Of a DNA stretch of 10,867 bases, positions 1 through 8,315 are shown piece after piece. Source of the stretch: Acanthamoeba lenticulata (Eukaryota; Discosea; Longamoebia; Acanthamoebidae). The notes beneath the pieces were generated by a model, which worked only from the letters and a program-made list of their open reading frames with translations, was not told the DNA's origin and ran no database searches. The stretch lies in assembly GCA_002179805.1 (NCBI GenBank), contig NAVB01000384.1, forward strand, positions 1 to 10,867, in the 5' to 3' direction. The translations under genes were made by a program, and so were the position numbers. Each line of letters starts with the position of its first letter. The first letter of the stretch is position 1.

Positions 1-3
1 CTC

Positions 4-3000
4 ATGAAGCGCGAGAGCTTTCTCGACCTCCAGTCGCTGGTCACCCACATGACCGTGGCCAACTCGCCCGTGTCGTCGCTCCTCAATGGCGCCGCCTCGT
101 CTTCCGTGCCGCTGGCCGGCGCCAGCCTCGCCACCGCCAGCCTTGCCACGAGCCAGACCACCACGACCAGCAACAACGGCCACAGCCACCACCAGCAGCG
201 CGGCGGTGAGCTCAACAGCAGCGGCGGCGGCGGCAGCGGGGGCAAGACCGCCAAGGCGAGCAGCAAGAAGGACGCGATCAAGGCCGAGGCCGAAGCCTCC
301 AGCAGCGACAAGGGCCGCAAGAAGGGATCCACCCTGCTGGGCAAGCTCAAGCTGCCATCGCCCACCATCAACCGCAAGAAGGGCCGGCCTGACTGTACGT
401 GCCTCAACCTCCCTTATGGAGGTCCATCCTTTTCATGCAACACAATTTCCTCACACATGATTTCGAACGTGCAGTGGCCGTCGATCAAATTCCTGCGTTT
501 TCACCATCGGCGTCTTCGACGTCGTCATCAGCGTCGTCGTCTTCCGCGTCGTCGTCAACGTCGCCGCCGTCTGCGGGCACGCCGTCGCCCTTGGCCAAGG
601 CCGCCAGCAAGGAGGACAAGAAGAAGGCGCAGCTGCGCAACTACACGATCGCCGGCGGGAAGGGCGTGCAGCACGAGCTCCCGATCGGAGTCTCGTGGAA
701 GGACCTCAAGGCCATCCTCGCCTCCAACAACACTCCGACCACCGAGCGCATCGTCAAGTCCCTTCCCCTGCCCCGCGAGTGCGTCACCGCATTTTATTTT
801 TTATTTCATTTTGTTTTCCAAAAAATTTGGAAAAATCTCACGAGGATTTGTGGCACAGCACGCGGTTGACGCGAGAGGAGCTGTTTGGCGGCCAGAGCGT
901 GCCCAACCTGCAGGTGCTCCGCAAGCACCTGTTTGAGGAGGGCCGCCTCGACATCGAGCTCGCCCGCGAGCTGCTGACCAAGGGCAAGGCCCTCTTGGCA
1001 GACTGCCCCAACGTGCTCGACCTCTCCGGGCCCTTGGCCAGTACGTGCATGCCTTCTTCTTCTTCTTCTTCTTTTTCGTTCTTCTTCTTGACCTCACTAA
1101 CGATGACGACGATGGCGGCAGTTTGTGGAGACGTGCACGGACAGTACTACGACCTGCTCACGCTGATGGACACAGCGGGCAACCCAAAGGACACGCCCTA
1201 CCTGTTCCTGGGCGACTACGTCGACCGGGGCTGCTTCTCGACCGAGGTGTGCTTCTACCTCGCGGCGTGCAAGATGAACTACCCGCAGACGTTCCACCTC
1301 CTGCGCGGCAACCACGAGTGCCGCCAGCTGGCCGAGTTCTTCAACTTCAAGGCCGAATGTACGGCCGCCCTTGGCCTCGGGCTGGCCGCTTGAACCTTCA
1401 GGTCTGACTGACGTGGCGGTGGGCGATGTCGTGGCGCAGGTAAGAGTAAGTATGATGAGAGTATTTATACGGGCTTCATGGAGATGTTCGACGCGCTGCC
1501 GTTGGCGGCGGTGATCGACACCAAGCAGGGTCGGTTCCTGGCCGTCCACGGCGGCTTGTCGCCCTTTATCAAGAACGTGGACGAGATCAAGAAGCTTAAT
1601 CGATTCTCCGAACCCGTACGTTATTGCCTTTTTGCACGATGTATATCGTTTTTTTATTTTTTATTTTGTTTTTGGATCGTCACTTCTCACGCCTTCACCC
1701 TTTTATTCTTGGTTTTTTTTTTTAATTCATTTCTTTTTATATTGGACTCCGCGTAGCCCGACCAAGGTGCTTTTTGGTACGTGTGTCTTGTCCTCGAGCT
1801 GTTGCGCGGCGACGGCAAAGAGCTCACGTTCTTCATTTGTTTGCATCTGTGTAGCGACTTGCTGTGGTCGGACCCGTTGGTGGACCAGTACGACCTCAAC
1901 GCGCGGGAGCACCAGACGGTGACCTACCTCTCCAACCGCAACCGGGGCTGCGGCTACCTCTACGGCTGGAAGGCCGTCACCGACTTTTTGGTACTTCTTA
2001 TCGTCCTCATCACCACCTCCATTTTCATCTTCATCATGTCTGACCGAGCCTTGCTGCTGCTGCTGCTGCAGGAGGCGAATCAGCTGGTGTCGGTGATCCG
2101 AGCGCACGAAGTGCAGCAGTACGGCTATGCAGAGCACTGGTTCAAGCAGGACACGCTGCGACCGCCTCCGGCGGCTGACGACGCCGCCGCGGCTGAGGCG
2201 CCGCCCACCCGCGTGCCGCCGGTCATCACCGTCTTCTCGGCCCCCAACTACTGCGACCTCTACCAGAACAAGGTTCGTCGGCGCTGGCCGTCATCTGGGT
2301 CGTGTCGTGTCGTGTCGTGTCGTGTGCTCATGCTGGCGTACACTCGATTTGCAGGGCGCGTTCATGTGGCTGCAACCCGAGGGCAAGTACGAGTTCAAGC
2401 AGATTTCATGGACGACGCACCCGGCCTACCTGCCGCAGTTCATGAACGGCATCGCCTTCTCCTTCCCCTTCATCGCCGAACAGCGTACGACTCGCCGCCG
2501 CATCGTCTTGATGATCTTGATGATCTTCATTATTGGCCGCCGCCTTAACAAGGGAGCGCTCCGCCCTTCAACAGTGTCCAAGTTCTGCCTGACGGTGCTC
2601 AAGTCGGTCGAGGAGGACGAGCAAATGGCCGACGACTTTGCCTCGGAGGAAGAGTACGGTGTCCTCCTCTTTCTCTTTGTCTCTCACTCTCTCTTCTTGT
2701 CCTACCTTCGACTCACATGAGGCATCGCGTCACACCAGGCATGCTGAGCGGATACGAAAGAAGGTGGAGACGGTGCGCAAGCTGATGATCTTGATGAAGA
2801 AGCTCCGGTACAGTCTCCTTCACGATGACGCTTTCGTCACAGCCAACCACAATCATCTCATCTCATCTGTCTGTGACCACAGGGAGGATCACGTGAGCCA
2901 ACTGCCGGCGCAGGAGGCCGTCGAAGACCTCAAGCAGCGTCGGATGGACCGCAGTACGCTTTTCCGCTTGTTTATTATCGTCATCATTTTTTTAATTGGT

Positions 3001-3106
3001 CACTTACGCATGTGCCACAGATCTGTCGGTGTTCGAGCGCGCGCTCCGAATCGACAAGAAGAACGAGGCCCGGCCCAAGGTCGACCGCCTCTACCGCACG
3101 CTTTAA
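4..3106 (+). CDS. CnA: Calcineurin A-like Ser/Thr phosphatase (PP2B catalytic subunit), 13 exons, 693 aa
   Basis: Ca2+/calmodulin-regulated metallophosphatase of the PPP family. Exons: 4-394, 475-778, 859-1040, 1122-1358, 1440-1615, 1757-1776, 1855-1990, 2072-2272, 2355-2484, 2575-2653, 2739-2807, 2883-2953, 3021-3106; the sum is 2082 nt with phase kept at every junction. The catalytic signatures are all present: GDVHG (D296, H298), GDYVDRG (D324), RGNHE (N356, H357), VHGGLSP (H408), LLWSDP, RAHE (H494) and SAPNYCD (538-544). A helix matching the calcineurin B-binding helix lies near 580-606. A basic amphipathic calmodulin-binding stretch lies near 620-642. At the C-terminus FERALRIDKKNEARP (670-684) matches the calcineurin autoinhibitory segment, which separates this gene from PP1, PP2A and PP5. 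Residues 1 to about 195 are a Ser/Ala/Gly/Lys-rich extension absent from animal CnA. An Ala/Pro-rich insert (about 507-526) sits between RAHE and SAPNY. Exon 6 is only 20 nt. The ATG is 3 nt from the window edge, so an upstream start or exon cannot be excluded. Confidence 0.93.
2301..2325. repeat. Pentanucleotide microsatellite (CGTGT)x5 in a calcineurin intron
   Basis: Five perfect tandem copies of CGTGT lie inside the intron 2273-2354, between the catalytic exon ending in the SAPNYCD region and the next exon. They are far from both splice sites. Length variation would be silent at protein level. Confidence 0.9.
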
Positions 3107-3290
3107 TCGAATCTGATCTGGACGAATCCGTTGGCCGCTCAACGGCGGCACCAACACACGGTTTCCGGATGATGACCACAAGAAGGCGCGGCGCATGTAT
3201 GTAGTACCGGCGGTAGTTTGACCACCACCAATTTACACAACAACAAGAAGAAGAACAAAAGGATGATGAAGGATGCAAACGGTTGGGGGC

Positions 3291-3376
3291 AAGTGACCCG
3301 AGGACTCGAACCTCGGTCCTGCGCTTTCCAGCAAGGTACGTACGCCTACGCTGTGATACCCCATACACCAGTCCCT
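3291..3376 (-). tRNA. tRNA-like element, possibly an intron-containing or decayed tRNA gene
   Basis: On the minus strand a B-box identical to consensus, GGTTCGAGTCC (3311-3301), sits in a 5-bp T-arm with a 7-nt loop. An A-box-like D-arm, TGGTGTATGGGGTATCAC, lies upstream (3370-3353), with GTG/CAC pairing. The acceptor strands 3376-3370 and 3298-3292 pair with one mismatch and one G-T. The anticodon arm is the weak point: GCGT/GCGC can pair across a 23-nt loop, which would need an intron of about 14 nt, and no placement gives T33 with a good stem. Candidate anticodons are CGT or GGA, neither convincing. No amino-acid identity is assigned. A tRNA pseudogene or tRNA-derived element is at least as likely as a working tRNA. 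Confidence 0.4.
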
Positions 3377-3456
3377 TGCCCCCGTGGACCAACCACGTTG
3401 CGGGCGCGTTCTTTTCCTTGGCTGGCGCTAGCCGAAGCGCTCCTTATGGGATGGAA

Positions 3457-3484
3457 GAGGCTTTGGCCTTACAGGCAAAGCCTC
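3457..3484. repeat. Perfect 9-bp inverted repeat (hairpin)
   Basis: GAGGCTTTG (3457-3465) is followed by a 10-nt spacer and its exact reverse complement CAAAGCCTC (3476-3484). An alternative fold with one bulged G extends the stem to about 11 bp with a 5-nt loop. It lies 26 bp beyond the F-box stop codon (which is on the other strand), so it would be in that gene's 3' UTR. A 3'-end structure or part of a small RNA are both possible. Confidence 0.6.
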
Positions 3485-3509
3485 CTCGTTGTTACACAAC
3501 AAACACAGG

Positions 3510-4621
3510 TCACTTGGAGGTGGGTAGGCGGATGGTGTAGAACAGGGATGGATCGGCCCCAGGCCAGTGGATCACCTGGACGCGCTTGTACCAACCGGGC
3601 AGGTCGTTACGCACGGGATGGCCGTGGCGCCCCTGCACGACGACGATGCACAGGCCGGAGGGCGCCTCCACGCCCTGCATCAGTTGGCCCACGACCACGC
3701 TGCGCACGTGCATGAGCTGTAGATCTTCTTCACGAGACAAGTGGTTTTTATGAGACGGCTGTGGTACCTTGGTGGTGGCGGCTCAGCAGCTGGAGGTCGG
3801 TAGAGCGTGGAGAGCGACTGCGTGGTGGTGACGAGCGCGGACTCGGCCGGGATGTTGTACCGCTTGCACAGGTCGTGGCAGATTGCCACGACCGTACGCC
3901 AGCTCGACGGAGTGCGGTACCTGAATGAGGAATGTCCCAAGCGTGAGTCTGCGTGCGAGAGAAGTGACGAAACTCGAGGCAAGAAGGCACGAACTCTTCA
4001 ATCGCGAGTTGCCTCCACGGGATGGAATCCATTGGCTCCAGGCCCAGGTACGACTTCAGCGTGATCTCTTCCATCTTGTCCAACCTGGTCCTCTGGTGTC
4101 TGCACATAATATGTGAGAATATGCTGGTCACCTGCCATTGGACTGCGTTGTTGTGCACCTGTGCAGGAAGGCGAGCTTCCAGGGAACTGAGTCCATCAGC
4201 AAGTGTTGCCAACGCCAGCTCACGCAACCAAGCACCAGCAGGTCTTTGATGCCCAACCAACTGATCACTGCAATCAACACCTGACAACCTCTTGTTAGAG
4301 ATTGTATGTATGGCCATCAAGTGTATTACCTCGTCTGGCAAGACACTAAGCCAGTCCCTTGCGCTGGTGATGTACGTTTTGACTGCCACGGCGTTTCAAG
4401 ACATGAATGCACGCACACATGACATGAACACAAGGAGGACAAAGGCACGTGAGGTGAGAGGTACCGTGCTGGAAGTGTGGGATGGAGAAGAGGTTATGAG
4501 CAACAATCGAGCCTGTGTAGCGTGTGGGACTCATTCGCCAGCGTTTCGGCAAGTGAGTTCTGGCGCGGCAATCCACCAGCACATCGCGTGCATCATCCCC
4601 AGTTGTGTTGTGCAAAGACAT
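3510..4621 (-). CDS. F-box protein, 6 exons, 266 aa
   Basis: Predicted substrate adaptor of an SCF (Skp1-cullin-F-box) ubiquitin ligase. Exons on the minus strand: 4621-4465, 4382-4330, 4280-4159, 4099-3974, 3920-3768, 3699-3510; the sum is 801 nt and phases agree at all five junctions. Splicing exons 2 and 3 gives LPDEVLIAVISWLGIKDLL followed by LGCVSWRWQHLL and a PWKLAF tail. This is a textbook F-box (residues about 64-106) with the LPDE start, the hydrophobic core and the VSWRW element. Introns are 49-82 nt with GT-AG ends, and intron 2 contains a CTAAC branch-like motif. The C-terminal 155 residues are of unknown type: no WD40, kelch or LRR repeat is visible, and a segment WRTVVAICHDLCKRYNIPAE only faintly recalls ubiquitin-like or Ras-binding folds. 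The start at 4621 is the first ATG of an open first exon; an alternative in-frame ATG is at 4534. The first exon is the least certain part. Confidence 0.75.
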
Positions 4622-4967
4622 GGCCTTTATCGGCCAAGGTTCGCTTGGTTGTAGTATGTGCTGTTGCGCTGGTGCTTTGTCCTTTCTCCAGCATGGTTTG
4701 GGTGAGGACGTGGCAAGCCTGCACGCGATGTGGCGGCCCGTAAAAACAGCATTCCGCAAATGCCTGAAAATTGCCCATGAGGGAGCCCCTTTTCTTATCT
4801 TCTTTCTTTTTTTTGTTTATCCAATTGTTTTCCGGGCAATACCATTTTGGCTGAAGCGAAAAAGCACGAAAATCGCTTCCTTCTTGTATTAGCCGAGGGA
4901 CGTCGAAGAGGTGAGGCAAAGGGACCCCGACACGTGGCTGACTGGCTGGACCGGCAAGAAGAACAAC
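4622..4967. promoter_or_regulatory. Short shared upstream region of divergent F-box and OTU-PFU-PUL genes
   Basis: 346 bp separate the two start codons. It contains a T/C-rich tract (about 4790-4835) and, at 4889-4892, a TTAG preceded by T-rich sequence that resembles a 3' splice site; a 5' UTR intron of the rightward gene is possible. No TATA box or known factor site could be named. Open frames across it have no ATG start fitting either gene. Confidence 0.45.
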
Positions 4968-7900
4968 ATGGATGACCTTGATGCGCCGTGTACGTGCTCG
5001 TTTTGCACTCTGTTCGGCAAGAGCCAAGAGGTAGAACTGCCGCCGTGCGACACCACCTTCCTTGTCCCAATGCGCCACATTGACGACGAGACTCTCAACA
5101 CTCTCGTGGACTGGGACTGTGTGCGTGCTCTCCTTCCCTTTTGTTGCTCCTGCGGCTCTTCTGCCAGCCAGAGGCTGCTTGGATGGATGGTTGACGATTT
5201 TTGCTCATTTAATCTGAATGAGAACACCACAGGCCGAGAACTTGCCCCAAAGCCTCGCCCTGCAATTCCCTTCACGTCTCATCCCTCTCAAGACCACCGG
5301 AGATGGCAACTGCCTTCTTCACGCCGTCTCACGCGCCCTTTTCGGGGTCGAGGTACCGCCACTATATTTTACATCGTGTCCTTTGGCCATAATTTTTTTA
5401 AAGTGCTCTTATCCTGTTCAACCCATTATTAAGATAAATAAATACTCATGCCACGACGTGTGATGCAGCGCTACTACGACCTTCTGCGCAAGCGCATGAC
5501 GGAGGAGCTGCAAGCGCACGAGGAGTGGTACTGCCGGGTGGCCGGTTCGCAGTTTGGCCCGGAGGACTGGAAGCGGATCGTCAACAACGCGCGGCGGTCG
5601 GGAGCCTACTTGGAGTTTATGCACATCTTTGCGCTGTCCCACGTGATCGCGCGGCCCATCCTCATCTACGCCAACGACGTCGACATGGAGAAGTTTGGCC
5701 AGGGCGAGTCCGGCGTGGCGGCCACCTTTGTGCCGGCGCGCCTGGGCCGCGCCGCCTGCCGCCACCGGCCGGTCGTCCTCGCCTGGCAGAGCCGCGCCAA
5801 GAACCACTACGTGCCCATCGTGGGCCTCGCCGACCGCGAGCTCATCACGTGGCCGGATCTCGCCCCGGCCTTCCCGCACGCGCTCCCGCCGGACGAGACC
5901 CACATCGACTACCTTCACACGGACGCGCCCGTCATTGAACCCCCGCTCATCCGCAAGATCGAGGAGCAGCAGCGCGAGCGCCAGAAGCGCGAGGAGCTCG
6001 TCCGGCTCGTCTCGCGCGCCTTTACTGGTCCTTACTTCCACTCCAGCCTTTTAATTCTTTTGATTCTACTTGTTGTTGGTTTAAATATTTTGCTGACGGC
6101 GACGCAGTGCAACCAGCCCCTAGCCCGCGTGGAACTGGCAAGGGGAAGAAGGTCGACAGTGGTGGTTCGTTCCTTCATCTTTTTTGACTTACTTTAATTT
6201 TATTTAGTCTCACTTTCGTTTCGGTACTTTAGAAGATGAGGCGGAGATGGAAGTGGACGAGCGCGACGACACGCGCCAAGACCAGCAAGATGCCCTGCGG
6301 CAGCTCACACAGTTCCTCAAGTTCGTTAATCTGCTCAATCCCAGCTTTTTATTATTTATTTATTCTTTCTTTTCCTCAGGGCACAGAGGGAGGAGGAGGA
6401 GCGCGAGGAGGAGGCCCAACGGAAGCGCATCCGGGAGGCGATGGAGAAGATCCGACGAGACCGCGAGGCCCAGATTAAGCGCGAGCTCGCCAAGCGGCCC
6501 CGACGAGGAGCCCAGGAGAAGCACGAGTGGCGCGGCCATTTGTGGGACCTCAAGTGCATGGTCGATCTGGGCGACGAAGTTCCCCGCGTCATCGCCTGGA
6601 ACTACCGAGGTTGGCTATTAAACCATATCTTTATTGTTATAATTTTCATTATATTTTACTTTACTTTACTTTACTTTTACCACATTTTTATTGAATTTTT
6701 TGATCTGAACGACGATGTCTGGCCAGATCATCTGCCGGGCGTGGTGGACGCGTTCCTGGAGGAGCACGGGTTCGGGAAGGAGAAGCACAGCAGTCTGCTG
6801 CAGCTCCTGGCCCAGCGCACACTCCGCTTCATCATGGAGGACCTCGCCCAGCGAGAGTATGGCATCGAAGACGCCGACGAGAATGAGCACGCTGCGGACG
6901 AAGCTGTGCCTACAAAAAAGAAGCCTTCCGCTTCTGGCGAGAGCTCGACCGAGACCGTGTACAAGGCCAAGGAGGTGGCGCCGTCGGGACCACCACCGCC
7001 GCCCATCTGCCAGCACGTCCCCAAGCGAGTGCGTCGTCTTTCTCTTGATATTATTATTTCAATTTTTATTATTGAAAGCCGTTTGGAGACTGACACATGT
7101 TGTGGGATAGAGAGGGGCGCCTGTGCTGTACACGCAGGGCCAGCTGGATGGCATCCACAAGAAGCTTCTCCAGTTCAATGATGAGCTCGCCCGGGACTCG
7201 GTGCGTGACCCCGCGCCCTCGTGCCCAAGCGCCCTCATGCTATTACTGTCGCTGACTGGACGCGAATTCCATGCAGAAAACAAGCCACCTGAGTGCCTCG
7301 ACGGCCGAGCTCGGGCTGGTCACCTCGATCGTGGACTCGCTCCGCAGCGCTGCTGCCAGCGCACCTGCCGCTGCCGCGGTGGCCTTTAGCGACGCCGAGT
7401 GCCGTCTCATGGCCCGCCTCCTGGCCGGTTGGCCCGCGGCCAAGCTCTTCCCCGGTACGCGATGCTCCCCTGTGAAAAGCTCGACGCGGTCTCGCGCTCA
7501 CGCTTTCGCGCGCCTGCTATGAATGAGCAGTCCTGGACATCCTGCGATTGCTGGCGCTGTACAAGAGCGCGGCCGAGCGCCTGGCCGCCGTCCAGGCGAG
7601 CGACGCGCGGTTCCTCGAAGCGCTCGTGACGCGACTGGCGCCGTTGGCTGACAACCCGCAGGCCAACAGCATGATCGCCCTCAAGTTCTTTGCCAACACG
7701 TTTGCTCAGCCAGCGCTGGAGGAGGGCGTCGCCGCGCAACATGCCGTCCGCGTGCTCGAGGCCCTGGCGCCGCTGGCCGCCACGCGCGACGCCCGCATTC
7801 GCTTGCCCGTGGCCAACGTTGTCCTCAAGTGCGTCCTTGCTTCTTCTTGTTGTTGTCATCATGTCTCCTAAAGCGTGCGCTGCAGCTTTTCGTCGATCCT

Positions 7901-8233
7901 ATGCGACGCGGAGACGATGACCCCCGGCAAGCGGGCCGGGCTGTCGCTCATTACACGACTGCTTGAGGACGAAGGCGACGCCGAGACGCTCTACCCGCTC
8001 CTGGTCGCCCTCGGCACACTGGTACGGAGCAAGCTTGCTCGTCCTCGCCCCAGATCGCACCTCTTTGTTCACACGTACGCACTTGGTGGCAGATGTACGG
8101 CGATCGCGAATCCACGACCTTTGCCAAGGGGACGACGCTGGTGCAGCACGTGCAGCGCCACTTGGCCTCGACCAACGCCAAGATCGCCGAGGTCGCGCGT
8201 GACCTCGACGCCCTCCTCCAGCATGCTTGCTGA
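4968..8233 (+). CDS. OTU deubiquitinase fused to PFU-like and PUL domains, predicted Cdc48/p97 partner; 12 exons, 783 aa
   Basis: Exons: 4968-5120, 5233-5352, 5469-6027, 6108-6164, 6233-6320, 6380-6609, 6727-7028, 7111-7200, 7277-7454, 7531-7828, 7886-8021, 8093-8233; the sum is 2352 nt in phase. OTU cysteine protease domain, about 67-215: TTGDGNCLLHAVSRALFG with D75 and C78, MHIFALSHVIARPILIY (142-158), and NHYVPIVGL giving catalytic His204. The wording is closest to VCPIP1, which has DGDGHCLVHAVSRAL and NHYIPLVG. Residues 327-362 are a Glu/Arg-rich coiled coil. Residues about 372-440 resemble a PFU ubiquitin-binding domain (VDLGDEVPRVIAWNYR). After a Pro-rich linker, 504-783 form a PUL domain, the module that binds the Cdc48/p97 C-terminal tail, with FPVLDILRL (591-599) and LLVALGTL (730-737) matching PLAA. 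The WD40 propeller of PLAA/Doa1 is absent; OTU takes its place. A start Cys cluster (CTCSFC) overlaps a donor-like GTACGTG, but splicing there breaks the frame. The start has A at -3 and G at +4. Confidence 0.87.
6656..6675. repeat. (TTACT)x4 tandem repeat in an intron
   Basis: Four perfect TTACT copies lie in the AT-rich intron 6610-6726 of the OTU-PFU-PUL gene. This intron also has an unusual 3' side: the only frame-preserving acceptor is GGCCAG (6725-6726), without a polypyrimidine run directly before it. Confidence 0.85.
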
Positions 8234-8258
8234 GCAGGAGACCGTACATAGTTTTATA

Positions 8259-8268
8259 AATAAATAAA
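8259..8268 (+). terminator. Polyadenylation signal of the OTU-PFU-PUL gene
   Basis: Two overlapping AATAAA hexamers (8259-8264 and 8263-8268) lie 26-35 nt after the stop codon, within TATAAATAAATAAATG. The opposing gene stops at 8318-8316, so transcripts of the two convergent genes probably overlap at their 3' ends. Confidence 0.65.
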
Positions 8269-8315
8269 TGCCAAAAAGTGGAAAGCAAGTGGCTTTACTC
8301 GTCTACATCATCAAC

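Larger units (their letters stand above)
3107..3509. other. Intergenic region between two convergent genes
   Basis: Lies between the calcineurin stop (+) and the F-box stop (-). I see no protein-coding exon that fits a neighbour. The left part (3107-3284) is presumably 3' UTR plus spacer, with no AATAAA hexamer. The right part holds the tRNA-like element (3291-3376) and the perfect hairpin (3457-3484). Long open frames cross it but look like chance frames in GC-rich DNA. Confidence 0.6.

Noticed and set aside
1097..1549. Minus-strand open frame opposite calcineurin exons
   Set aside because: It is a complement shadow of conserved phosphatase exons; the plus strand carries all catalytic motifs.
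2654..2738. Calcineurin donor at 2659 (GTGTCC)
   Set aside because: It puts the next exon out of frame; the GTACGG donor at 2654 gives the calmodulin-binding sequence in phase.
3218..3715. Long plus-strand open frame across the tRNA-like element and F-box 3' end
   Set aside because: No family motif, Arg/Pro-rich shadow composition, and it runs antisense to the spliced F-box exon.
4605..4892. Plus-strand frame with an ATG and a hydrophobic C-terminus upstream of the OTU gene
   Set aside because: It overlaps the F-box first exon only slightly, its hydrophobic part is the T-rich promoter tract, and no motif or splice path into the OTU gene was found.
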